Source of the DNA: Phycisphaerales bacterium UBA7800
GTDB taxonomy: Bacteria; Planctomycetota; Phycisphaerae; Phycisphaerales; Phycisphaeraceae
DNA: 64,000 nt
Direction: 5' to 3'
Assembly (NCBI GenBank): GCA_002480565.1
Contig: DLCK01000008.1
Coordinates: forward strand, 11,383-75,382
Below are positions 8,685-17,818 of the stretch, piece by piece. Each line of letters begins with the position of its first letter. The stretch's first letter is position 1. The notes below the pieces were generated by a model, which had not been told where the DNA came from, made no database searches, and was given only the letters and a program-made list of their open reading frames with translations. The translations under genes and the position numbers were made by a program.

Positions 8685-9784
8685 TGCATGTATCCAGCTT
8701 TGTTCATCTGCATCGGACGCGTACGCCGACCGGCGTTGGGGTGCATATCATTGAGATGCTCCGTGAGTTGGCTTCGCGTGATGGTGTTGATTTACAGATG
8801 CTTGTTTCGCGTGAGCAGACTGATGGACATGGCAATGTCCTGCCGGAGTTTTCACTTGGTGAGTTGCCCCTGGTGACCTATCCCATGTCCCGTCGTATCG
8901 CCGAGGGATGTTGGCGATATCTGAATTGGCCTGCGGTGGATCGTTACGTTGGCAAGACCGATGTGCTTTATTCTCCGACTGAAGTGGCGATTTCCACGCG
9001 AAGTATCCCGCAGGTTTTGACGATTCATGATATGTATCTCATGGAGACTGATCTGCCTTGGTCGAATACGCCTGAGAGTCGAAAAATTGCTGCCCGATGG
9101 GAGAAGCTCACGCGACTGATGGTGGATCGTGCTTCGCGGATTGTGACGGTTTCCAACTTTACCAAGCGGCGCATTGTGGAGTTGCTTGGTGCAGACCCGG
9201 ATCAGATTCACGTGATTGGTAACGGCGTTGGCAAAGCCTACTTCGAGCCGAATTTGAATGTGGTATTGCCTGTGAGTGAACCATATGTATTGGTGGTGGG
9301 GGGCTTGACCCAACGTAAGAATGGTGATGCCGTTTTCGCGGTTGCCCAGACACTTGAACAAATGGATTCGCAAATCAAGATCGTCGTCGCTGGCAAGTCA
9401 CCTACGGAGTATGTCAACGAAGCAAAAGCGCATCCTAATATTGAACTGCTCGGTTATGTCGATGACGCGATTTTGCCTGCGATGATGGCTCGAAGCGTGG
9501 CATTAATGTTTTTATCACGGTATGAGGGTTTTGGAATGCCTGCCGTTGAAGCGATGGCAGCCGGGGCGCCGGTGATTGTATCGCCCTATGCTTCATTGCC
9601 CGAGATCGTTGGCGCTGCCGGTTTGATCATGGACCCGACAGATGAACATGCCATTGCCACACAAATTGTCTCCCTGGCCCGGACGCCTGGCAGTCGTGAT
9701 CAGTTGATCGCTAAAGGCAAACAATGGGCCCAGCGGTATACATGGGCACATTGTGTCGACCGACTCCTTGCCGCAATGCACTGA
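8684..9784 (+). CDS. Glycosyltransferase family 4
   Basis: A 366-residue GT-B enzyme. N-terminal half: HLHRTRTPTGVGVHIIEMLREL. Donor half: VLVVGGLTQRKNGDAVFAV, then FLSRYEGFGMPAVEAMAAGAPVI, which holds the EX7E catalytic/donor motif, and SPYASLPEIVGAAGLIMDP. The ATG overlaps the previous TGA, and GGAGGGG lies 8-9 nt upstream. This closes the coupled run GT2-GT2-GT4. It resembles mannosyl/rhamnosyl-type transferases but the sugar cannot be read from sequence. Confidence 0.9.
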   Translation: MHVSSFVHLHRTRTPTGVGVHIIEMLRELASRDGVDLQMLVSREQTDGHGNVLPEFSLGELPLVTYPMSRRIAEGCWRYLNWPAVDRYVGKTDVLYSPTEVAISTRSIPQVLTIHDMYLMETDLPWSNTPESRKIAARWEKLTRLMVDRASRIVTVSNFTKRRIVELLGADPDQIHVIGNGVGKAYFEPNLNVVLPVSEPYVLVVGGLTQRKNGDAVFAVAQTLEQMDSQIKIVVAGKSPTEYVNEAKAHPNIELLGYVDDAILPAMMARSVALMFLSRYEGFGMPAVEAMAAGAPVIVSPYASLPEIVGAAGLIMDPTDEHAIATQIVSLARTPGSRDQLIAKGKQWAQRYTWAHCVDRLLAAMH

Positions 9785-9882
9785 GAATCAACGCAAAGCA
9801 CATAGAACTTGCGGACAGTATCGCCCCAAGGTGGTATCCTAATGCACTGACGATATCACAATGCCTGCTGATGGAGATTCAA

Positions 9883-10533
9883 ATGAAACAAACACTTTAC
9901 TGCCTGATGGGTCTGACGCTGATCTGCACTGCCGGTTGTAGCACCATGTACTACGCGGTCAGTGAACAGTTGGGATATCAGAAGCGTGAGATTCTGGTCG
10001 ATCGTGTGGTTGATGCCCGTGATGAACAGACTCAGGCCAAGGAACAGTTTCAAACGACGCTTGAAAAATTCAAAGCCGTCGCCAATTTCAATGGCGGTGA
10101 ACTTGAACAACGCTACAACGAACTCAAAGCCGAGTACGATCGTTGCAGCAAGCAGGCCAAGGCTGTGAAGTCTCGGATCGATTCAATTGAGAATGTGGCC
10201 AATGCCATGTTTGATGAATGGGAAAATGAACTCAATCAATATGCGTCAGATTCACTGCGTAAAGCAAGTGAACAGCAACTCTCCGCAACCAAGGCACGGT
10301 ATCAGCAGATGTTCGCAGCAATGGTTGTCGCAGAGCAGAAAATGCAGCCGGTCTTAGCAGCATTCAACGATCAGGTTTTATTCCTTAAGCACAACCTCAA
10401 CGCTCGCGCGATTGCCTCACTTGAGTCGTCGGTGACTGCCATGCAAACCGATGTCGCCAAGCTCATCCGTGAGATGGAGACGTCCATTGATCAAGCCAAT
10501 CGTTTTATCAATGATCTCAAGTCCAATGGCTAA
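9883..10533 (+). CDS. DUF2959-like lipoprotein
   Basis: The 216-residue protein starts MKQTLYCLMGLTLICTAGC, a signal peptide with a lipobox (TAGC) whose Cys should be lipidated. The rest (from about residue 30) is almost entirely charged helix with heptad-like spacing (EQTQAKEQFQTTLEKFKAV and similar), so a long coiled coil is expected. The start has GGAG upstream. A 53-residue in-frame extension to 9724 overlaps the glycosyltransferase and is rejected. I recognise the DUF2959 type (CSTMYYAVSEQLGYQKREILVDRV); its function is not established. It probably sits in the outer or inner membrane facing the periplasm. Confidence 0.75.
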   Translation: MKQTLYCLMGLTLICTAGCSTMYYAVSEQLGYQKREILVDRVVDARDEQTQAKEQFQTTLEKFKAVANFNGGELEQRYNELKAEYDRCSKQAKAVKSRIDSIENVANAMFDEWENELNQYASDSLRKASEQQLSATKARYQQMFAAMVVAEQKMQPVLAAFNDQVLFLKHNLNARAIASLESSVTAMQTDVAKLIREMETSIDQANRFINDLKSNG

Positions 10534-10583
10534 TTGTTTTGTACCTTTTTTACCCTAATTGATACCCCAAGAGGAACAAGCCT

Positions 10584-11183
10584 ATGTCCACCGTCCGATT
10601 TGCCCTGTTGTTTGCAGTAATGAGCTGTGTGATGACTTTTGTATCGTCAAATGCCAATGCTCAAGATGCCAAGCAAGACGTCCTTGTTGAAATCCAAACC
10701 AACTATGGCAACATCACACTCAAGCTGTTTCCCGACAAAGCACCCAAGTCCGTTGAGAACTTTCTGGGCTATGTCGATGAAGGCTTCTACAGCCAGACGA
10801 TTTTCCATCGTGTGATCCCGACGTTCATGATCCAAGGCGGAGGCATGACAGAAGACATGCGTGAAAAGAAAACTCGTGCTGCAATTGAAAATGAAGCAGA
10901 CAACGGACTGTCCAACAAACTTGGTACAGTCGCCATGGCGCGGACTGGTAATCCACATTCTGCAACGTCGCAGTTTTTCATCAACACCAAAGATAATCCG
11001 TTTTTGGATCACCGCAGTAAAGCCAACGGGCGAACCTGGGGCTACTGTGTCTTTGGCCAAGTCATCAAAGGCATGAGTGTGGTCAACGACATCAAAAACG
11101 TGCAGACTGCGACCAAGGGTTTTCACGAAAACGTACCCGTCAAGTCAGTCATCATCACCAAGGCGATTCGCGTTAAGGAATAA
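10584..11183 (+). CDS. Periplasmic cyclophilin-type peptidyl-prolyl isomerase
   Basis: A 199-residue protein with a signal peptide ending near NANA-Q (residue about 26) and a complete cyclophilin fold after it. Visible are FHRVIPTFMIQGG, with the catalytic Arg and Phe, then MARTGNPHSATSQFFIN and the C-terminal VFGQVIKGMSVV. It would catalyse cis-trans isomerisation of X-Pro bonds outside the cytoplasm. AGAGGAA precedes the ATG. It stands alone, 50 nt after the lipoprotein gene. Confidence 0.93.
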   Translation: MSTVRFALLFAVMSCVMTFVSSNANAQDAKQDVLVEIQTNYGNITLKLFPDKAPKSVENFLGYVDEGFYSQTIFHRVIPTFMIQGGGMTEDMREKKTRAAIENEADNGLSNKLGTVAMARTGNPHSATSQFFINTKDNPFLDHRSKANGRTWGYCVFGQVIKGMSVVNDIKNVQTATKGFHENVPVKSVIITKAIRVKE

Positions 11184-11300
11184 ACAAACGGCCTTAGCTC
11201 TATTTTAAAATCAAAAAGACACTGCGATTTTTCTTTTCTTGTAAAGCTCTGTGCCTCAGTATCATTGTGCCTCATCCATCAGAAACGAATGTGCAAAACC

Positions 11301-12056
11301 ATGCCCATGATCCACTCGGAAAACCTGGCCAAGTCATTCCCGACACCTGACGGCTCGCAGAAGTTGGCGGTTGCCGGGTTGAGCTTTGCGGTGGAGCCGG
11401 GGCAGATTTACGGGTTACTCGGCCCCAATGGTGCAGGCAAGACAACGACACTGCGGATGCTCTGCGGGTTGGTTGTACCAACTTCAGGCCGCGCGGTCAT
11501 CGCCGGATACGATGTGCAGCAACAACCCTTGGCTGTCAAACAGGTGTTGGGGTTTTTGACCGCCAATACCGGCTTGTATCAACGCCTGTCCGTCCGGGAT
11601 GTACTGGTCTACTTCGGCAAGCTTCATGGCATGACCACCCCCCAGGCCAAAGACCGGGCTGCTGCGTTGATCGACACCTTCGACATGGCGGACTTTGCAA
11701 CCCTGCGTTGCGGCTCCTTGTCCACCGGCCAGAAACAACGTTGCAATATTGCCCGAGCCCTTGTCGCTGACCCACCAGCATTGATCCTTGACGAACCAAC
11801 GTTGGGGCTTGATGTGCTATCCAATCGCGTGATGCTCAACTTTGTCCGTGATCAGCGTGATGCAGGTAAGAGCATCATTCTCAGTACGCATTATCTGGAT
11901 GAAGCTGAAACACTCTGCGACCGCATCGGCCTGATCCATCAAGGCCGACTCATCGCCGAGGGCAGCTTCCCGCAACTCCAAGAGCAAAGCGGTGAGCATC
12001 GACTCAGTGACATTTTCCTCAAACTCATTCACGAGGAACCGGTGCATATCGTATGA
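11301..12056 (+). CDS. ABC transporter ATP-binding subunit, NatA type
   Basis: The protein has about 251 residues with Walker A GPNGAGKTTT, the ABC signature LSTGQKQRCNIARAL, Walker B ALILDEPTLGLD and the switch His in LSTHYLDEAE. It is the energising subunit of an ABC-2 type exporter. Starts at 11265 (GTG), 11289, 11301 and 11307 are all in frame; 11301 is chosen because the family usually starts close to MIHSENLAKSF. Its TGA overlaps the ATG of the permease gene, so subunits are made together. The NatAB group is known for Na+ export, but the substrate here is not proven. Confidence 0.9.
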   Translation: MPMIHSENLAKSFPTPDGSQKLAVAGLSFAVEPGQIYGLLGPNGAGKTTTLRMLCGLVVPTSGRAVIAGYDVQQQPLAVKQVLGFLTANTGLYQRLSVRDVLVYFGKLHGMTTPQAKDRAAALIDTFDMADFATLRCGSLSTGQKQRCNIARALVADPPALILDEPTLGLDVLSNRVMLNFVRDQRDAGKSIILSTHYLDEAETLCDRIGLIHQGRLIAEGSFPQLQEQSGEHRLSDIFLKLIHEEPVHIV

Positions 12057-14161
12057 ATCTCACCCGTATCAAGACGATTTACTTCAAGGAATTGGTAGAC
12101 TTGCTGCGCGATCGGCGGACGGTGATTGCCACCATCATCGTGCCGGTGGTGTTGTATCCAATGCTCATGCTCTTTTCAGTTCAGGCCGCAAGTGTCCAGA
12201 CCGGCAAGGTCGCCCAGGAGCAGATCGTCGTCGGCGTCCCATCCCGTGAAGATCAAAACACACTCATCCGACTACTTGCCAATGAGCCGACTCCCAAGGA
12301 TGAGGATGGCCAGCCGGATACGGATTACAAACCGCTCATCAGTCGCGTGCAATGGGTGATCACCAAAGACATCAAGTCCGCGGTGCAGTCACATCAAATT
12401 GGTTGTGGCGTGTTGGTCAGTAAAGTCCAAAACGCAGGCGATCCACTGCGTGAACAATACACCTTTGAGCTGTTGGTGCAGACCGACCAGATTCGATCCA
12501 GGATGGCAGCCAACCGGGTGGAAAGTGCGCTTCGCCGCATTGGTCAAAACCGAGTCGATCAGCGACTTGATTCACTTGACGTGTCGCGTGACGTGATCGA
12601 CCCCTTCTTTTTCAAGCAGACCAATCTCACAACGTCCGGCTCGTTGCTGGGCTTGATCATGCCGTTGCTGTTGGTGTTGATCACCTTAACCAGCGCGATC
12701 TATCCGGCGATTGACTTAACAGCCGGTGAACGTGAACGCGGGACGTTGGAGACGTTACTGGTCTGCCCGGTGCCCGCAGGGGAGTTGGTTGCAGGTAAAT
12801 TTTTGACGGTGGTGACCATTGCATTGCTTGGAGCGATGCTCAACCTTGGCAGTGTCGCTGCGACGGTGTACTTTGGCGGGCTCACGGATTTGCTTGGTGC
12901 AGCGGAACAAAGTGCAGGTGACTTGCCGTTGTCTGCGATTCCGATTGTGCTTCTTGCGTTGATTCCGTTTGCGGTTTTGACCTCTGCGATTTTGCTTGCG
13001 GTCTGCGGTTTTGCCCGGAGTTTCAAGGAAGCTCAAAACTACATCACGCCGGTGATTTTGGCGACGCTCATGCCGGGGATGGTGGCCAATTTACCGGGGA
13101 CACAGTTGCAGGGACCGATGTTGGTTTTGCCGGTTGGGAACATGGTTTTGCTTGTTCGTGATTTGCTTTCGGGTACGCAGTTGGAAGTGTATCAGATCAT
13201 GATGGTACTGCTGTCCACGAGTCTTTATGCCGGTGGTGCGGTCGCATTGGCCACGCAGATGTTTGGTCGTGAAGCGGTGATGTTCTCCGATAACGCGTCG
13301 ATTAAAAGTTTACTGTCACGCCGCATGATCCGAGCCAGTAAGTATCCGAGCATGGGCTTGGCCTGTTTTTATGTTGCGATGCTTTTTCCCGTTTGGTTTT
13401 ACGTGCAGACGGCACTGCAGCGAAAATTTGATGGGGACATGGTCAATGTCCTGCGATGGACCGCGGTGTTAATGCCGGTGTTCTTTGCGATCCTGCCTGC
13501 CTTGATGCTCTGGTATTTCAAACTCGAAATGAAACCGACTCTCGCGCTGGGCAAAGCCGCGCCAAGGTATTGGCTTAGTGGCCTGCTTCTTGGCTTATCC
13601 ATGTGGGTGGTAGGGCACGAAATTTTTGTGATTCAGGAATACATCCTGCCGATCCCCGAAGCCTTGATCCAACAGCAGGCGCCCATGGAAGCGTTGATGA
13701 AAAACCAACCGCTCTGGTGGTTGTTGCTCGTTGTCGCAGTCGTGCCGGCAGTGGTCGAAGAGATGTGTTTCCGGGGCATGCTCCTTAATTCACTGCGTGC
13801 CAATTCCAGGCGATACATCGGCTTGCTGGTCACCGCAGCAGCCTTTGCGATGTTCCATTTTCTGGTCTACCGATTGGCGTTGACCTTCGTACTTGGACTC
13901 TTTCTGGCTTACCTGTGTTGGCAAAGTCGAAGCATCTGGCCGGGCGTGTTGGCGCACTTTATGAACAACGGCTTTGCAGTCCTCCGAGCGCAATATCCCA
14001 ATGTGGTCGAGTGGATCGGCATTGATCCTGCCAGTGAATCCAAACATCTTCCCATCCATGTGATCGTCATCGCGGCCGTGTTGGTCGTCGCTGCAATCTG
14101 GATCAGTCGTAAGCCAATGGATGAACCACAGAGTCACAGAGGCACAGAGACAAGCCAGTGA
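12053..14161 (+). CDS. ABC-2 permease (NatB-like) fused to CPBP intramembrane protease
   Basis: A 702-residue fusion. Residues 1-430 are an ABC-2 permease: a first helix at about 24-43, a large extracytoplasmic domain, then a helix cluster containing LTAGERERGTLETLLVCP, the coupling region. Residues about 500-690 are a second membrane domain with CPBP (Abi) motifs: EEMCFRG (paired Glu and Arg), FAMFHF and HFMNN, the expected metal/active-site residues. Such fusions occur in planctomycetes and some other phyla. What the protease does with the exporter is unknown. The last 13 residues (DEPQSHRGTETSQ) are encoded by an intergenic-type repeat, so the native C-terminus has been replaced or extended. 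Confidence 0.9.
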   Translation: MNLTRIKTIYFKELVDLLRDRRTVIATIIVPVVLYPMLMLFSVQAASVQTGKVAQEQIVVGVPSREDQNTLIRLLANEPTPKDEDGQPDTDYKPLISRVQWVITKDIKSAVQSHQIGCGVLVSKVQNAGDPLREQYTFELLVQTDQIRSRMAANRVESALRRIGQNRVDQRLDSLDVSRDVIDPFFFKQTNLTTSGSLLGLIMPLLLVLITLTSAIYPAIDLTAGERERGTLETLLVCPVPAGELVAGKFLTVVTIALLGAMLNLGSVAATVYFGGLTDLLGAAEQSAGDLPLSAIPIVLLALIPFAVLTSAILLAVCGFARSFKEAQNYITPVILATLMPGMVANLPGTQLQGPMLVLPVGNMVLLVRDLLSGTQLEVYQIMMVLLSTSLYAGGAVALATQMFGREAVMFSDNASIKSLLSRRMIRASKYPSMGLACFYVAMLFPVWFYVQTALQRKFDGDMVNVLRWTAVLMPVFFAILPALMLWYFKLEMKPTLALGKAAPRYWLSGLLLGLSMWVVGHEIFVIQEYILPIPEALIQQQAPMEALMKNQPLWWLLLVVAVVPAVVEEMCFRGMLLNSLRANSRRYIGLLVTAAAFAMFHFLVYRLALTFVLGLFLAYLCWQSRSIWPGVLAHFMNNGFAVLRAQYPNVVEWIGIDPASESKHLPIHVIVIAAVLVVAAIWISRKPMDEPQSHRGTETSQ

Positions 14162-14211
14162 TAATGATCTACTCTGTGTTTCAGGCTCTGTGACTCCGTG
14201 TCTCTGTGGTT
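14124..14211. repeat. CACAGAG-type inverted repeat element
   Basis: The left arm (14124-14151) is a degenerate tandem of an 8-9 bp unit, CACAGAG plus one or two bases, beginning AACCACAGAG. The right arm (14172-14211) is the same array in reverse complement, ending CTCTGTGGTT. The arms can form a long hairpin with a loop of about 20 nt. The left arm lies inside the 3' end of the permease gene and supplies its stop codon. The right arm ends 16 nt before the moaE start. It could act as terminator, mRNA stabiliser or mobile miniature element. Confidence 0.8.
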
Positions 14212-14227
14212 AAAAAAATCCATTACA

Positions 14228-14725
14228 ATGTCCGCCATGCAACCTGAAATTCAAATTGCAATAGGTGATGGCCCGGTGTCGATGGACACCATGAATTGGC
14301 CTGGTGATTGTGGGGCGGAATGTATCTTCGTCGGACGCACGCGTGATGAAGTGCATCCCAAGTATGGCAAGTTGATTCGACTGTCCTACGAAGTCTATGA
14401 GCCAATGTCGCTTAAGCTCATGCAGACGATGTGTGAGGAAATTGCAAAACAGTTTGATGCTCGTGCGATTCGGATGATTCACAGTAAAGGTGATGTCGCC
14501 CCCGGTGAAGGGAGCGTCGTGATTCAAGTTGCAACCCCGCATCGAAGCGAGTCGTTTACTGCTTGTAAAGCCTTGATTGATCGACTCAAACATGAGCTGC
14601 CGATCTGGAAACGTGAGATATGGGAGTCGGGTGAGACCTATGTCGAAGGCTGTTGTGCTCATCATCCCGATGATCGCAAAGACATCAGTGAACACCCATC
14701 ACAAGGGTCGCAGAATCATGGCTGA
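14228..14725 (+). CDS. moaE: Molybdopterin synthase catalytic subunit
   Basis: A 165-residue protein matching MoaE: FVGRTRDEV near residue 30, LSYEVYEPMSLKLM, GDVAPGEGSVVIQV, then HRSESFTACKALIDRLKHELPIWKRE. The His-Arg, Lys and the PIWKRE region bind the substrate and the MoaD tail. It inserts the dithiolene sulfurs into precursor Z during molybdenum cofactor synthesis. No moaD or other moa gene is adjacent, so it is an orphan. Its start has no clear Shine-Dalgarno and lies directly behind the CACAGAG repeat; 14237 is an alternative ATG. It overlaps the next gene by 8 nt. Confidence 0.9.
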   Translation: MSAMQPEIQIAIGDGPVSMDTMNWPGDCGAECIFVGRTRDEVHPKYGKLIRLSYEVYEPMSLKLMQTMCEEIAKQFDARAIRMIHSKGDVAPGEGSVVIQVATPHRSESFTACKALIDRLKHELPIWKREIWESGETYVEGCCAHHPDDRKDISEHPSQGSQNHG

Positions 14726-15389
14726 TCGCAAACCCACCAAGGCGACCAAAGACCGGGCTGCGCGACTGTATGCACAGTTGGAGCAGTTATATCCTGAGGC
14801 TCATTGCGCGCTGGATCATCGCAATGCCTTTGAGTTGTTGGTTGCGACGATTCTCTCTGCTCAGTGTACGGACGAGCGCGTGAACATGGTGACGCCTGCA
14901 CTGTTTAAAAAGTATCCAACACCTCAGAAGATGGCCAAGGCAACGCAGCAAAAGCTTGAGGAGTTGGTGCGGACGACTGGTTTTTATCGCAATAAAGCCA
15001 AGAATATTCTCGGCGCTGCAACACGTATCGTCGAAGTCTTCGATGGCAAAGTTCCCAACACCATGGACGATTTACTGTCGCTTCCGGGAGTCGCCCGCAA
15101 GACTGCCAACGTGGTTTTAGGTAATGCCTTTGGGATCAACGTCGGCATTGTCGTGGACACCCATGTCGGACGCCTGGCCTGGCGGATGGGCTTGTTACGC
15201 AATGCCCGGGATACCAAAGACGCGGTGAAGATTGAAAAGGATTTGATCCCCTTGTTCGAGCAGGATAACTGGACGATGCTTTCGCATCTGCTCATTTCAC
15301 ATGGTCGATCCCTGTGCAAAGCACGCAAGCCTGACTGTGAAAATTGTTCGCTGATAAGTGACTGTAAGCAAAAAGACGTCAGCAAGTAG
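14718..15389 (+). CDS. nth: Endonuclease III
   Basis: The 223-residue DNA glycosylase/AP lyase removes oxidised pyrimidines in base excision repair. The helix-hairpin-helix is LPGVARKTANVVLGNAFG with the catalytic Lys. The catalytic Asp is in VVDTHVGRLAWRMGL. The C-terminal [4Fe-4S] ligands follow C-X6-C-X2-C-X5-C (CKARKPDCENC then SLISDC). The ATG at 14718 lies within the moaE end, with AAGGG about 10 nt upstream. Convergent with the sulfatase gene, whose stop is only 7 nt away. Confidence 0.95.
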   Translation: MADRKPTKATKDRAARLYAQLEQLYPEAHCALDHRNAFELLVATILSAQCTDERVNMVTPALFKKYPTPQKMAKATQQKLEELVRTTGFYRNKAKNILGAATRIVEVFDGKVPNTMDDLLSLPGVARKTANVVLGNAFGINVGIVVDTHVGRLAWRMGLLRNARDTKDAVKIEKDLIPLFEQDNWTMLSHLLISHGRSLCKARKPDCENCSLISDCKQKDVSK

Positions 15390-15396
15390 TCGTGTT

Positions 15397-16698
15397 CTAT
15401 TTCACATCTTTGACCCACGGGATCAGACTGCACAACTGATCATGCATGATTTTGACACGGTCTTGATATTCCGCCTTGACCGCAAGATTTTCAATCTCCG
15501 GCAAGTCCACAGTCATGTCATACAACTCGCATTGCTGACCTTCAGTGAGGATGTACTTGTACAGCCGGTCCCGCAGCATGGCAACGCGTTGCGAGATGAT
15601 TGGCTTGACCCAGTTGGCTTCGTGAAATTCACTGGTGACTGCGTCTCGCCCCGGATCAGTATCGTTGAGAATGTTGCAGGTTGGCAGTGTCAATGCATAT
15701 TGCTTGTCACCTGCAAGACGCAGAAGCGCCGCGGTGAAGTCTTCGGTTTTGCATAGCCGGTTATCAATCCTGGCCTGCGATTGTCCGGGTATATGCAGCA
15801 GCATCGGGACATGCACCAACTGCTCGTACATCATCGGTCCCTTGTAAATCATTTTTTGATGGCCGTTCATTTCGCCATGATCCGAAAGAAACAAAACGGC
15901 AGTGTTGTTCATATCCACATTCGCCAAGAGCTTGCCAATGAAGTCATCAAGCATCGCGCAGTATCCCCAATAGGCTGCGCGGATTTTCTGCCACTTCTGT
16001 TTGGTCCACGTTTTACCCCATGCGCGACAACGAAAAGTGGATTGGATGTCGGGCTTGTTTTCAAACGGTGCGTCAAAGTCATCTGGCAATTCGACACCTT
16101 GTGGGTCAATCAAGTCATACCATTTTTGTGGCAGATAGTACGGCGCATGAGGACCGTAAAAACTGCTCATCATGGCCCAGGGCTTCTCGCTATTTTGTAG
16201 TTGGTCAAGTTGTTCTAAGGACTCGGTGAGAACGCAGCCGTCGCAGTGTTGCTCGTGGGGATAGGTCGCACATCCTTGATGCGGTGCATTGATCCCATCC
16301 ATGACATAGTGTCCTTTTTCACTGGCCGAAGTGCTGCGTCCTAAGCTGTGATACTCCCAGCCGCGCGGGTTGTTTTTGTCCAAGTGCCACTTGCCGACAT
16401 AGCGGGTGGCATAACCTTGTTCAAGCAGTCGCTCAGGTAAAGTTGGCATCTGTGCAGGCATGTTCCGGTCGTTACCCAGGACACCATGCTGCCAAACCGG
16501 GACACCCAATTGAAAGCTCGCTCGCGTTGGCGTGCAGATTGGTGCAGGGCAATATGCATGTGTGAATTGCGTGGATTGGCCTGCTAACTTCCGAAGGTTC
16601 GGCAAAGTAACAGGACACGAATTCACATCCATATCAAGCAGTTGGGCCTGCATCTGGTCAACCATGATGATCAACAGGTTGGGATTATCAGTGGGCAT
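15397..16698 (-). CDS. Sulfatase (type I, formylglycine-dependent)
   Basis: A 433-residue alkaline-phosphatase-superfamily sulfatase. Metal ligands are at the N-terminus (IIMVDQMQ). The maturation motif is CTPTR (C-X-P-X-R) near residue 57, where Cys becomes formylglycine, followed by QHGVLGN. A second metal and sulfate site is FLSDHGEMNGHQKMIYKG. GGAG lies 7 nt before the ATG at 16698. No signal peptide is seen, so it may act in the cytoplasm on imported sulfated sugars; no maturation enzyme gene is in the window. It is isolated from the glycan loci downstream. The substrate is unknown. Confidence 0.9.
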   Translation of the reverse strand: MPTDNPNLLIIMVDQMQAQLLDMDVNSCPVTLPNLRKLAGQSTQFTHAYCPAPICTPTRASFQLGVPVWQHGVLGNDRNMPAQMPTLPERLLEQGYATRYVGKWHLDKNNPRGWEYHSLGRSTSASEKGHYVMDGINAPHQGCATYPHEQHCDGCVLTESLEQLDQLQNSEKPWAMMSSFYGPHAPYYLPQKWYDLIDPQGVELPDDFDAPFENKPDIQSTFRCRAWGKTWTKQKWQKIRAAYWGYCAMLDDFIGKLLANVDMNNTAVLFLSDHGEMNGHQKMIYKGPMMYEQLVHVPMLLHIPGQSQARIDNRLCKTEDFTAALLRLAGDKQYALTLPTCNILNDTDPGRDAVTSEFHEANWVKPIISQRVAMLRDRLYKYILTEGQQCELYDMTVDLPEIENLAVKAEYQDRVKIMHDQLCSLIPWVKDVK

Positions 16699-16965
16699 CA
16701 ATGATCTCCAACAGAAAAGATGGTGATGCTAAAATAGCAACATTATAGGCAATAACAATGTCGTTTTCGCAACGATCAAACAAAATCATCGCATCTAGCC
16801 GATATTGATTCAGTCGAAGCATCCTGTATTGGTTTTTTTTGACACGTTGTTTGTGTCATGAACTGTCATTACAGCAGATCGCCACGTGACAGCATGGATT
16901 GTATGCCAGCAGTCATATGGATATGGACATTCAGAAGCGTAAAACGTCAAAAGTGAGACCCAAAC

Positions 16966-17262
16966 ATGGCAGATCGAAAACTGGATATCAAGAATAAAAT
17001 GTCACTGCATGCCTGGTTTAAAAAGTTGGGTGATCCAGTTCCCGTTGAGATGCTCCCCAAACTCACCAAGACCGAACCTGGTCGCGTGGCTCGGGCGATT
17101 CATAAAGGTGATCTGAAAGTGCACACCTTCCGGGCAACGACTGGCAAGGTGTTCAAGGTAGTTACCATGCGCGATGTGAAACTCTTTCAGGAAAAACTCG
17201 TCGAAGAAAAGAAAATGCAGCAAGCCATGCTCACCGTCTTTAAGCGTTGGGTCAATAGCTGA
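16966..17262 (+). CDS. Hypothetical protein, 98 residues
   Basis: A small basic protein (MADRKLDIKNKMSLHAWFKK) of mixed helix and strand, with no signal peptide or membrane segment. It ends in a predicted helix (KLVEEKKMQQAMLTVFKRWV). I do not recognise the family. Its coding look is good: it is followed after 2 nt by the GNAT gene, which suggests one transcript and a shared context. Upstream 264 bp separate it from the divergent sulfatase gene. Confidence 0.6.
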   Translation: MADRKLDIKNKMSLHAWFKKLGDPVPVEMLPKLTKTEPGRVARAIHKGDLKVHTFRATTGKVFKVVTMRDVKLFQEKLVEEKKMQQAMLTVFKRWVNS

Positions 17263-17264
17263 TC

Positions 17265-17741
17265 ATGTGTGAGGACTTGATCATCCGCACGGCCAGGCAA
17301 AGCGACGTGAATAGCATTGTTCAGTTGTGGCGTGAGTTCATGGAATATCATGCCGAGATTGACCCGCACTTTGCCATCACCAATCACAGTGATCGACACT
17401 TTATAGATTATCTGGGTCAACTCATTTCCAGCCGCATGGCTCGGGTTCGCGTGGCAGTGATTGATGGGCAGATTTGCGGTTACATAACAGCAAAAATTGA
17501 AACCCGCCCACCGATTTTTGTCCAAAAACGCCATGGCATGATCAGTGATCTGGCAGTCTCTGCAGATTGTCGTAGACACGGGATTGGACGCCGTATGACC
17601 GAAGATGTTTTACAATGGTTTGAGTCACGCCATGTCAATCGTGTGGAATTGATTCTCCTCACAGCCAACCCACTGTCGACGCGGTTTTGGCAATCCATGG
17701 GATTCAAGACGTACTGTGCTCGATTGTTTCGCGAGATTTGA
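17265..17741 (+). CDS. GNAT-family N-acetyltransferase
   Basis: A 158-residue GNAT fold protein. Start region LIIRTARQSDVNSIVQLWREF, central beta strand RVAVIDGQICGYITA, the acetyl-CoA pyrophosphate loop in ISDLAVSADCRRHGIGRRM (R/Q-X-X-G-X-G/A type), and C-terminal ANPLSTRFWQSMGFKTY. It would acetylate an amine on a small molecule or protein; the acceptor is unknown. It begins 2 nt after the preceding small gene. Confidence 0.88.
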   Translation: MCEDLIIRTARQSDVNSIVQLWREFMEYHAEIDPHFAITNHSDRHFIDYLGQLISSRMARVRVAVIDGQICGYITAKIETRPPIFVQKRHGMISDLAVSADCRRHGIGRRMTEDVLQWFESRHVNRVELILLTANPLSTRFWQSMGFKTYCARLFREI

Positions 17742-17818
17742 TCCGGGAATAAAATCGCCATCTCAAACACTCGTTACAATGTCCGCGTACCCATTAACCC
17801 GCTAGATTGAGGTGCTAG

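Noticed and set aside
11184..11300. Terminator or small RNA after the cyclophilin gene
   Set aside because: Only A/T-rich runs (AAAAA and TTTTT) that could pair weakly; no GC stem.
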